The notes beneath the pieces are model-generated. The model worked only from the letters and a program-made list of their open reading frames with translations. It had not been told where the DNA came from and did no database searches. 27,076 nt of DNA, taken from the IMG/VR virus record IMGVR_UViG_3300031227_000339, positions 1 to 27,076 of that record; one strand, given 5' to 3'. The position numbers were made by a program, and so were the translations under genes. Positions 15,181 to 21,693 of this stretch are shown in pieces; the first letter of the stretch is position 1; each line of letters starts with the position of its first letter. This DNA is from a virus.

Positions 15181-15567
15181 CTATACGTAAGGCATTTTTG
15201 CAACGCCTATGAATCCTGCTATACCTGTGCCGGATGATGTAATTGCCACTGAAATATTACCTGTACTCTGCATGAATCTGGAACTCTCAAGAGGCCCGAT
15301 TAGCTTTCTGTAAGTTACTGTTCCGGTAGATGTTAGGGTTACTGCTAATGCACCCAAACCCCTACGGAATGCCATTACTGTTGAGCCTGCTGCAATAGTG
15401 AATATTGCATCGTCACCCGATGTGGTACTGTTCAATTCCACATATAAAAAGAATTTATCGTCATTAGGTTGGTCAAATGTATATGTTGCTGCTGCCGATG
15501 TGAACGCTGTAGGTGAGAACACTACATATGAATCTCTAACCATTTTTGCCGGTGTAATTGCTGCCAT
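15181..15567 (-). CDS. probable head decoration protein, 128 aa
   Basis: This small beta-rich protein follows the coat gene directly. It starts AAITPAKMVRDSYVVFSPT and has repeated Thr/Ser/Gly-rich strands (FFLYVELNSTTSGDDAIFTIAAGS). The segment RFMQSTGNISVAITSSGTGIAGFIGVAKMPYV closes the protein. This pattern is usual for decoration or stabilising proteins that bind coat subunits. The ribosome binding site AAGGGAG is 8 bases before the ATG. No cysteine or membrane segment. Function is inferred from position and composition. Confidence 0.6.
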   Translation of the reverse strand: MAAITPAKMVRDSYVVFSPTAFTSAAATYTFDQPNDDKFFLYVELNSTTSGDDAIFTIAAGSTVMAFRRGLGALAVTLTSTGTVTYRKLIGPLESSRFMQSTGNISVAITSSGTGIAGFIGVAKMPYV

Positions 15568-15618
15568 TATAATTCACTCCCTTGTTTATATAATTTATCA
15601 ATATTCAGGTTATGAATA

Positions 15619-16467
15619 TTAGGTTGTTTCTGCTGCATATGTTAATACTAACTGAACTAATCCCTGTGGCTGTACTACTTTCATACCATATACGTGCAAG
15701 CCCTTCATAGCGTCAGTAAATCCAGTTTCAGGTCTGTATGCTTCAACTGATGTTAGCTGCTCTGCGTAGGTTATTGCCTGTGGTACTCCTGCCATAGCGT
15801 AAGTAGTATAATCCGGTGCTGTACCTGTCTGATATAATCCCATTGATTCATAAACATCGAAGCCCATGATACGACCTACAAAGCCATTGGCAAACTCTGA
15901 ATTAGCATCAACTGATCCTTCTGTTTCCAATATCTTTGCTAATACTAATTTTGTTATAGCCCAAGGTGGCAATGCTAACCATCTGCCGTTTCTTGGAACT
16001 CCCGCTTCATTCAATTTCTGTTTAGCTTCTGCAATAGTATTCAATGCAAGTGATGCATCAAATGTTGCATCGGTTACTGTATGTGCTGCTTGGCTATATA
16101 ACAAACCAATAGCGACATCAACCGAATCGGACATTTCATAAGCTGCTATCTCCATAGCCTCGCTCATTACCGTAACATTTGCCTGTACTGCGTCAACATC
16201 ATCAACCTGAAATGCGAAATAATCCGCTTTGTCGATTAATAATACTGTCTGTGCTACTTGCAATTCTTCCGGTGATATTGATGTGCTATTTTTAGTATAT
16301 GTCGATACTGAAATTTTACCGATTGAATTTATTTTAACTGTATCGCCCTGTCCTGTAATTTCACCTGTATAATTCCTATTTGTGAGTGACGCTAAAACAT
16401 GAGAAGTCTCAAATGTTTTTAGGATTTGTGCACTCCAAATTGTTGGAATAAAATTGTTTAATGACAT
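15619..16467 (-). CDS. major capsid protein, P22 coat-like
   Basis: The N-terminal sequence NFIPTIWSAQILKTFETSHVLASLTNRNYTG is the hallmark of P22-type coat proteins. GQGDTVKINSIGKISVSTY follows, and then VLLIDKADYFAFQVDDVDAVQANV. The C-terminal part has SEFANGFVGRIMGFDVYES and GLHVYGMKVVQPQG. The HK97-like fold is expected. At 282 residues it is shorter than P22 gp5 (430), so it probably lacks the inserted surface domain, a loss that the two decoration proteins downstream could compensate. The scaffold gene is directly upstream. Ribosome binding site GGAAGGTG supports the start. Confidence 0.9.
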   Translation of the reverse strand: MSLNNFIPTIWSAQILKTFETSHVLASLTNRNYTGEITGQGDTVKINSIGKISVSTYTKNSTSISPEELQVAQTVLLIDKADYFAFQVDDVDAVQANVTVMSEAMEIAAYEMSDSVDVAIGLLYSQAAHTVTDATFDASLALNTIAEAKQKLNEAGVPRNGRWLALPPWAITKLVLAKILETEGSVDANSEFANGFVGRIMGFDVYESMGLYQTGTAPDYTTYAMAGVPQAITYAEQLTSVEAYRPETGFTDAMKGLHVYGMKVVQPQGLVQLVLTYAAETT

Positions 16468-16486
16468 TAAATTTCACCTTCCCTTT

Positions 16487-17119
16487 TTACCATGATTTTT
16501 GTGACAGCAAGACCTTATCCAAATTCTTGGTCACTTCTGCTTGTGACATCTTGTCCACTTGTGCAAATGTATACAAGCCCTGTTTTTCCTTTTCTTTCTG
16601 CAAACCACTGTCCGGGCTTCTGCCATTCTTCTTGAACTCATTTTCAATAGCTGATTTCAATGCACCTTTCCATGATGTTTCAAAATCCAATAAACCTGCC
16701 TTTGTACCTTCCGCATCTTTACCTACAAAATACTTTGTTAGTCCTATCGGTAAGCCTTTTGTATTTGCATCTGCTGTAGCACTCATCAACATTTCAGCCT
16801 GTATACGTTTGCCTGTTTCTGTTGTCAAATCAAGTTCAAGCTTTCTAAGCCGTTTGTCTGCTTCTGTTTCTTCCGGATATTTTGCCTTGATAACCTTCTC
16901 AACCTCTGCACTTGTAATCTTATCTAAATTATTAGTTTTCCATGTTTCCAATCCCTTAGTAAAATTGCTGTCAAGTCTCGGCTGCATTACCTTGATACCT
17001 GCATCTGAATTTAGAAACTCATTCACGCTATCAACTGTTGTTAAACCTTTGATATAGTTCTTGACTTCATCCGTTCCTGCATTGTCTTTTAGATACTTCT
17101 GTACTTCTTTAAATTCCAT
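16487..17119 (-). CDS. capsid scaffolding protein (DUF4355/GP20-like)
   Basis: This 210-residue protein directly precedes the coat gene and has the make-up of phage scaffold proteins: a helical, charged N-terminal part and a likely coiled coil at about 80-110 (ETEADKRLRKLELDLTTETGKRIQAEMLMSA). A central LPIGLTKYFVGKDAEGTKAGLLDFETSWKGALKSAIENEFKKNGRSP segment and a C-terminal helix end in KVLLSQKSW. Scaffolds fill the procapsid and leave before or during packaging. A longer reading from 17155 is possible, but ATG 17119 has GGGAG 7 bases upstream and matches the usual MEFKEVQKYL start. The gene is preceded by its own promoter and a terminator-like hairpin. Confidence 0.85.
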   Translation of the reverse strand: MEFKEVQKYLKDNAGTDEVKNYIKGLTTVDSVNEFLNSDAGIKVMQPRLDSNFTKGLETWKTNNLDKITSAEVEKVIKAKYPEETEADKRLRKLELDLTTETGKRIQAEMLMSATADANTKGLPIGLTKYFVGKDAEGTKAGLLDFETSWKGALKSAIENEFKKNGRSPDSGLQKEKEKQGLYTFAQVDKMSQAEVTKNLDKVLLSQKSW

Positions 17120-17136
17120 TATGATACTCCCTTTGC

Positions 17137-17157
17137 CTTTGAGTACTCGCCTCAAAG
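17137..17157 (-). other. second hairpin in scaffold leader
   Basis: CTTTGAG (17157-17151 on the minus strand) pairs with CTCAAAG (17143-17137) around a 7-base loop. It lies between the terminator-like hairpin and the scaffold ribosome binding site GGGAG. It may be part of the leader structure of the capsid transcript or protect the RNA end. Confidence 0.45.
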
Positions 17158-17174
17158 TCTTTTATTAATTTTTT

Positions 17175-17218
17175 CCAAAAATAAAGGAGCATCCCCCACT
17201 GCTAATGAGGAACGCTCC
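17175..17218 (-). terminator. terminator-like hairpin in leader of capsid operon
   Basis: On the minus strand GGAGCGTTCCTC (17218-17207) folds back on GGGGGATGCTCC (17197-17186). It makes about 12 pairs, three of them GU, with a 9-base loop, followed by TTTATTTTTGG. This is a good intrinsic terminator. It lies downstream of the promoter at 17258-17285, so it acts on that promoter as well as on transcripts from the genes to the right. Confidence 0.8.
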
Positions 17219-17257
17219 AAAATGGCGTCTGTGTTATTATTTAATTATTCACTTAAC

Positions 17258-17285
17258 ATTATAACACTTTAATTTTATTTGTCAA
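17258..17285 (-). promoter_or_regulatory. consensus sigma-A promoter before capsid genes
   Basis: On the minus strand a perfect -35 TTGACA (17285-17280) is followed after 16 bases by a perfect -10 TATAAT (17263-17258). The -35 box lies partly inside the end of the zinc-ribbon gene. Transcription should begin near 17251, leaving a leader of about 130 bases before the scaffold start. Confidence 0.85.
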
Positions 17286-17475
17286 TTCTTATCGGTTCAG
17301 CAACATTCATATTTATTTTATATACATTGGATTCATGGCAATGACCACAGTTAATATCCATACTCACTGCCATGATAACTGCACCTGTGCTTTTAATCTC
17401 AAATGGCAATTCAATATTTGCGTTGAATATAAATCTGCCACACTTAGGACATTTCTGTCGTTTGTGTATTTTCAT
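17275..17475 (-). CDS. Com-like zinc-ribbon protein, 66 aa
   Basis: The protein is a single zinc ribbon: CPKCGRFIFNANIE gives the first C-x2-C knuckle and INCGHCHESN the second, separated by a beta-rich middle (KSTGAVIMAVSMD). It resembles Com of phage Mu, a zinc-ribbon protein that activates translation of the mom gene by binding its mRNA. Here no mom-like gene is visible. It begins one base after the stop of the Rossmann protein gene and is the last gene before the capsid promoter. An RNA-binding regulator of head-gene translation is possible, but that is inference. Confidence 0.7.
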   Translation of the reverse strand: MKIHKRQKCPKCGRFIFNANIELPFEIKSTGAVIMAVSMDINCGHCHESNVYKINMNVAEPIRIDK

Positions 17476-17476
17476 A

Positions 17477-18733
17477 TTACAGCATCCCCCAAACTTTTAG
17501 TGTCTGGTCTATATCAGCCAATGAGCCTTGATATTGGAATTTGGTTGCTGTAAGCTGTTGTATGTTATTCTGTGCCTTTGCTATCTCTGCATTGATATTG
17601 GCAACCTGCCCTTCCTGAAATGCCTTACGGTCATTCATCTTCATAATAAACGGTTCTATCTTTGTACTCCTGCCATATACAACCATTGTTTTTAACAAAT
17701 CTGAATTATCAGGTATGTATACTTTGATACCTCTACCCTTTGCAAGACCTACCCAAAATTCACACGATGGTCTTTGCTTCTCATACTCTGAGCCTACCGC
17801 CATATCAACACCATATAATGATATCTCATCAAATCCCTCGTATATAGCAAGTGCTATCATAAATGATACCGAATTGGTGAAATAGTCTCTGCCCGATTCG
17901 TCTAAATCACATATAAAATCATTTACTTCATCATATGGATATTTGACCGACATCGGGATATCGTCGTAATGTTCTTCCATGTACACAGGTATCGGACACT
18001 TTTTCAACCAATCAACACGTAACATATCTGGTTTATGAGATACTTTGGCTATCCTGCACGCTGCATTGTTAGCTTCGAACCATCGTGTCGCTCTCGGTAA
18101 GTTATTCCAGTGGTCATTCAATCCCCAAATCTCCCATGATGGATCGTCATAAGGTGCATTTTTATACGTCATAGCTGTGCCTACTATAGCGACCTTCTTG
18201 ACCTTTGTTTTGTATAGCTTTGCTCTGGCTTCATCTAATTGTTTCTTTGCCTTTGTCCTTATGATCTTGAGTGCCTCATCATCTACCGAACCATCGATTA
18301 GGAAGTTGCTAAATTGGATTGTATCAGGAACTTCCCCCTCAATCATCGAGCTGGCTATTACCTCGCTATCATACACCTTTGCAATCTCGCCGAATTCCCT
18401 CGGCTCATTTGGTGGAGTTTCAGCCCATTCTAATTTCATTTGCTTTTTTCTATCTTTCATCAATCCGATAACGTAATCCCTTTCAGTTTCATCTAATCCC
18501 ATTGATTCAAAGGTGTAATCATCTAACTCTGTATCGTCAAAATATCCGTTATTGACCTGAGTCCTGGTTATTCTTTCCCTATCAGGTATTGTTACATGTG
18601 GTCTTGCCAACCTTGCTTGTTTCATTTCTTCGGCTGATGCTGTCCTCTGTTTATCAAGTGCGTGCTGTAAATCCTCCTGTGCTATCTTCTCTTTTACTGC
18701 TTCTGTCTGTGCCTCATATCCTGCCTTATTCAT
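17477..18733 (-). CDS. Rossmann-type phage protein resembling DUF115/MAF-like proteins, 418 aa
   Basis: Residues 1-180 are helical and highly charged. Residues 180-348 form a compact alpha/beta domain: KVAIVGTAMTYKNAPYDDP, WEIWGLNDHW, RWFEAN, PVYMEEHYDDIP, YFTNSVSFMIALAIYEGFDEISLYGVDM, then SEYEKQRPSCEFWVGLAKG and GIKVYIPDNSDLLK. I know this pattern from phage proteins of unknown function. It is reminiscent of the DUF115 Rossmann domain of motility accessory factors (MAF), which act in nonulosonate transfer to flagellin, but by eye the relation is weak. A coiled coil follows (about 375-411). The start is ATG 18733, since the ATG at 18745 lies in front of its own GGAGG. The gene overlaps the cytidylyltransferase gene by 8 bases, suggesting that they act together. 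Confidence 0.6.
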   Translation of the reverse strand: MNKAGYEAQTEAVKEKIAQEDLQHALDKQRTASAEEMKQARLARPHVTIPDRERITRTQVNNGYFDDTELDDYTFESMGLDETERDYVIGLMKDRKKQMKLEWAETPPNEPREFGEIAKVYDSEVIASSMIEGEVPDTIQFSNFLIDGSVDDEALKIIRTKAKKQLDEARAKLYKTKVKKVAIVGTAMTYKNAPYDDPSWEIWGLNDHWNNLPRATRWFEANNAACRIAKVSHKPDMLRVDWLKKCPIPVYMEEHYDDIPMSVKYPYDEVNDFICDLDESGRDYFTNSVSFMIALAIYEGFDEISLYGVDMAVGSEYEKQRPSCEFWVGLAKGRGIKVYIPDNSDLLKTMVVYGRSTKIEPFIMKMNDRKAFQEGQVANINAEIAKAQNNIQQLTATKFQYQGSLADIDQTLKVWGML

Positions 18734-19508
18734 CTTTACCTCCATTTGATTTCCGTAGTGTCAAGAAATATTCTGCCAGTAATATATCATCTTCTGTGTC
18801 GATATCCCATCCCGATATATCGTCAATCTCATAGCCGTATGTTTTATTGATATCCTTTTGAAATTCCTCACAAGCACCTGCATATAAGGCATCCACATAT
18901 TCAAACGTCATATCTTCTGTGATATCCGGTAACTTGCTGTAATCAATTACATTCGGGTTATATATTCCGAATGCTCCGTTAGTTCTTACTGTCGGCATCA
19001 TAAGATAATGAACAGGAAGACCAGCAGCACCAAACGGACTTAATAACAATTCACTCCTAATATCGACAAATTGAATATGTATTAATTCTGTGCTTTTTAC
19101 CTTTGTAACTGCTGTTAATTGCTTTGTATACTCCTGATTAGTGAACTTCTCTATTGCGTCATCTACCTGCCAACTTTGCACTAATGGCGATGTACACCAT
19201 AAATTTACCACATAGTCATAATCATCAAACTGCATCATTTCTTTTAATGCATGTATTTGTGTTGCACCTCCGCCTGACTTAGGTAATATTAATTGATGTG
19301 GTCTATCAATCGGAATAGCACCTGCCTTTGCTGCCATTGATTGTATTATATCACACTCAGTGCTAACAAAAACCTCATCAATGTACTTTGACTGCATACC
19401 GATATCTATAGCCCACTCTACTAATGATTTACCAGCGACAACACGTCTATTTTTTAGGTGTACTCTTGTGCTTGTACCTTTCGCCTGTATTAGTGCAGCA
19501 ATTTTCAT
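18726..19508 (-). CDS. CMP-nonulosonate (sialic acid-type) cytidylyltransferase
   Basis: This 260-residue protein fits the N-acylneuraminate/pseudaminate cytidylyltransferase family, which couples CTP to a nonulosonic acid to make the CMP-sugar donor. The nucleotide-binding start is IQAKGTSTRVHLKN (7-20), compared with the usual PARGGSKRIPxKN. The VSTE motif stands at 48-51, TSPL at 106-109 and the NGA motif at 177-179. The metal-binding D-x-D is WDIDTEDD (235-237) as in FDIDTPED of the family. A second-position Lys10 replaces the usual Arg, and the QPTSPL glutamine is replaced (LWCTSPL), so substrate or activity may differ. Length is normal. Its start overlaps the 90-aa gene as ATGA with GGAGG at 6 bases. 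Such a gene in a capsid operon is rare. Confidence 0.8.
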   Translation of the reverse strand: MKIAALIQAKGTSTRVHLKNRRVVAGKSLVEWAIDIGMQSKYIDEVFVSTECDIIQSMAAKAGAIPIDRPHQLILPKSGGGATQIHALKEMMQFDDYDYVVNLWCTSPLVQSWQVDDAIEKFTNQEYTKQLTAVTKVKSTELIHIQFVDIRSELLLSPFGAAGLPVHYLMMPTVRTNGAFGIYNPNVIDYSKLPDITEDMTFEYVDALYAGACEEFQKDINKTYGYEIDDISGWDIDTEDDILLAEYFLTLRKSNGGKDE

Positions 19509-19777
19509 TCATTACCTCCTGCTGGATTGAATCCAAAGGCTGGTTTGATATCTTCCGGTAGTTTGCCGACACCTGTTTTAATATCCATGCTTTCAAATGT
19601 GCCATATTGAATAGCACCCATCATAACCCATTCTTTCACGACATTTGTTTTCTGCATTTTGACCTCATGAATTATTTTGAACCCTTTATCTTCAAATAGC
19701 TTTTTCAGGTTATTTTTTTGCTTTACTGTATCGCCTTTCTCGAATGTTACCAACATCATGCTTTTTATTAGTGCCAT
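19505..19777 (-). CDS. hypothetical protein, 90 aa, between MuF and cytidylyltransferase
   Basis: I do not recognise this protein. It looks like a small alpha/beta domain: MLVTFEKGDTVKQKNNLKKLFEDKGFKIIHEV, followed by KEWVMMGAIQYGTFESMDIK and a Pro/Gly-rich end (PEDIKPAFGFNPAGG). There are no cysteines or membrane segments. Its start overlaps the MuF stop as TAATG and its end overlaps the cytidylyltransferase start as ATGA, so it is in the same coupled block. It may serve that enzyme or the head. Confidence 0.65.
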   Translation of the reverse strand: MALIKSMMLVTFEKGDTVKQKNNLKKLFEDKGFKIIHEVKMQKTNVVKEWVMMGAIQYGTFESMDIKTGVGKLPEDIKPAFGFNPAGGNE

Positions 19778-20703
19778 TATGCTACCTCCGCTAATTTATG
19801 AGCCTCCGCCCAATCTTTGTAATTCGTGTATGGTATTATTCCTTCGCCTCTTGCCCTTCTAAACTCTGGCTTGATTCCTGCTACTTCTACCCTAAATGTA
19901 CAACGACAATTAATATCATCCGCTGCTGTGCCTAAACTGCCGGGATATAGCCCTGAACCGCCGTTACTGCTTGTAAAATTCTCTGTCATACTAACACCTG
20001 TGCCATCAAGGCTTTGATGTGCCGACCTTGTCCTGCTATCTAACGTAGCAACCCATATCTTTTCAGTTTTCACCCCCAACTTATCAGCGTGTTCGAGACT
20101 TGCAAACCTGCCTATATTATTAATACGATGTGTCTCAGTATTTGCTATTTTTATAGCTTTAGCTGCATCACCTGCATATAAGCCCTTGATTGCTTTCATT
20201 GTCTTACCATAACTATCACCATTGATTAATGACCTTGTGATTTCCTGATTAGTCTTGCTGATTATATTTGCTCTATCTCGCTTAAACCTATCATCCAATG
20301 TCAGACCATCAATCGGGTTTTGTATAGCTGCTGTGATACGTGCCTCATCTATCGGTATATAAGATAACTTAGCCTGTATATCCTTTTCTAATGCATACCC
20401 TGTTCTGAAATACTCGTCTTTGTAGTCTACTGTCATACCGTTCACAAGCAGTCTATGATCCTTTGCGTATAGTGATGTTAGTTCCTTCTGCATCTCTTTT
20501 TCCATACGTTTTAATCTGTCATACTTCACCATCTCGGCATATGTCAGCTTACCGCCTACCTCATATTTAGCAGTTGCCTCTGCAAAGATACTCCTAATCT
20601 GTTTGTATGACTTCTTGTAATTATTACGTGTCTGTCTTTCGATAAACTTTAATCTTCGTGCTGCTGCTTTATCAGCATCGTTCAAATCGCTTGTTATTGA
20701 CAT
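19777..20703 (-). CDS. MuF/SPP1 gp7-like head morphogenesis protein
   Basis: The C-terminal domain of this 308-residue protein carries the MuF signature. ANTETHRINNIGRFASLEHA is followed by KIWVATLDSRTRSAHQSLDG, and further on LYPGSLGTAADDINCRCTFRVEV gives the INCRC cysteine pair. The N-terminal part (about 1-130) is helical. MuF proteins are minor head proteins that bind near the portal and assist assembly or DNA ejection; in some phages they carry a fused toxin domain. Here the protein ends soon after the domain (GIKPEFRRARGEG...LAEVA), so no toxin is attached. Ribosome binding site AGGTGATG precedes the ATG. Confidence 0.92.
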   Translation of the reverse strand: MSITSDLNDADKAAARRLKFIERQTRNNYKKSYKQIRSIFAEATAKYEVGGKLTYAEMVKYDRLKRMEKEMQKELTSLYAKDHRLLVNGMTVDYKDEYFRTGYALEKDIQAKLSYIPIDEARITAAIQNPIDGLTLDDRFKRDRANIISKTNQEITRSLINGDSYGKTMKAIKGLYAGDAAKAIKIANTETHRINNIGRFASLEHADKLGVKTEKIWVATLDSRTRSAHQSLDGTGVSMTENFTSSNGGSGLYPGSLGTAADDINCRCTFRVEVAGIKPEFRRARGEGIIPYTNYKDWAEAHKLAEVA

Positions 20704-20713
20704 TATTCATCAC

Positions 20714-21031
20714 CTACCTATGTTTAAACATTTCAACCACGTTAGAGGGTATTTTTAATGGTTGTGGTTTTTCATATCCTTCAGGTGCTTTTGGTAACTC
20801 CATATAAAAAATTATATCCTGCTTATTGCACCATCCATCTATCCATCCATACTTTTTGCTATAATACCCTACTATGCAGCTATAAGTAGTATTATCATAA
20901 TTTACACCTTTCCACTCTTCATTAATATATAAAGTTTCTGATGTATGTTTTACATAACACAGATATGGGCTGTGTTGTTTATCTGGCGGATTATTAATCG
21001 CATCAATCCAATTTACTTTGTCATTAGGCAT
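20714..21031 (-). CDS. DUF551-like small protein, 105 aa
   Basis: The pattern WIDAINNPPDKQHSPYLCYV...IVGYYSKKYGWIDGW and the ending YMELPKAPEGYEKPQ resemble DUF551, a small domain common in phages. In it a start of the type 'W I xx xx x P' is followed by a strand and a final W/YMxLPxPP. Its function is unknown. The start codon lies within the end of the GIY-YIG gene (19-base overlap), with AGGTGA 5 bases before the ATG. No catalytic residues are known for the family. Confidence 0.65.
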   Translation of the reverse strand: MPNDKVNWIDAINNPPDKQHSPYLCYVKHTSETLYINEEWKGVNYDNTTYSCIVGYYSKKYGWIDGWCNKQDIIFYMELPKAPEGYEKPQPLKIPSNVVEMFKHR

Positions 21032-21669
21032 TGCATCACCTGTTGTTTTTCGAGTTTCTTTTTTGCTCTGTATGTTTTTTGATACTCTTTCTTGTATTCT
21101 AATATATGTTCTTTGTTGCTTGCATAGTATTTTTTATCGTATATCGCTCTTTCTTCTTTGTGGGTTTCTCGATATTTTTTACCGCGTGTCGTTATATGTT
21201 CTTTGTGAATTGTGTTGTATTCTGGTTGATATTTTTTCGCATATTCCTTCTTATTTTCCACAGCCTCTCTTGTAGTCATCATCTCGCCGTTTCTTCTCTT
21301 TTCTACACAAGTATTTTTCTGTGCATTACTCATATGTTGTTTTGCTTTTTCTGTATGTCTCTGCCCTACATTTTTACCTACAAGCCTAACAATATTGTAT
21401 TCAGGATTCAATTTGTCTAACCATTTTTGTTTTGCTACAACACAACTTTCTCTCATTTTTATTACTTCTAAAATCTCAAATTTAAAACATTCTTCGCCGT
21501 ATTTATTATAAGCCTCTTGTAGGTATTCATTTTTATGTGTACCTGCTCTTAGATGACTTCTTGTCACACACCATATCAGTTTTAATGTCCTGCCTGTTGC
21601 CCCTATATATCTATATCTATTCTTAATATTTAATATCTGATATACTCCCATTTTATCATCATTTAACAT
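21013..21669 (-). CDS. GIY-YIG domain protein, free-standing homing endonuclease type, possibly inactive
   Basis: The N-terminal domain shows GVYQILN (8-14) and YRYIG (19-23), the GIY and YIG motifs. A matching middle follows: SHLRAGTHKNEYLQEAYNKYGEECFKFEILEV. Toward the C-terminus are LDKLNPEYNI and basic repeats of the type KEHI-x-Y-KKEY, probably binding DNA. The arginine expected in the 'KRW' segment (Arg27 in I-TevI) is Ile32 in KLIW, and the glutamate expected before 'QxWID' is Lys80 (AKQKWLD). By eye the catalytic pair is missing, so the protein may not cut DNA. ATG 21669 is chosen: the upstream TTG lies in the ribosome binding site GGAGG, 11 bases away. The gene sits between portal and DUF551 genes, where free-standing homing genes often lodge. 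Confidence 0.75.
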   Translation of the reverse strand: MLNDDKMGVYQILNIKNRYRYIGATGRTLKLIWCVTRSHLRAGTHKNEYLQEAYNKYGEECFKFEILEVIKMRESCVVAKQKWLDKLNPEYNIVRLVGKNVGQRHTEKAKQHMSNAQKNTCVEKRRNGEMMTTREAVENKKEYAKKYQPEYNTIHKEHITTRGKKYRETHKEERAIYDKKYYASNKEHILEYKKEYQKTYRAKKKLEKQQVMQCLMTK

Positions 21670-21693
21670 TGTTCTATTTACCTCCAAATAAAA

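Noticed and set aside
16461-17057. Open frame of 198 codons on the plus strand
   Set aside because: It is fully antisense to the scaffold gene, which has motifs, a good start and the expected position.
19777-20703. MuF protein as a carrier of a polymorphic toxin
   Set aside because: The protein ends about 40 residues after the INCRC motif, leaving no room for a toxin domain.
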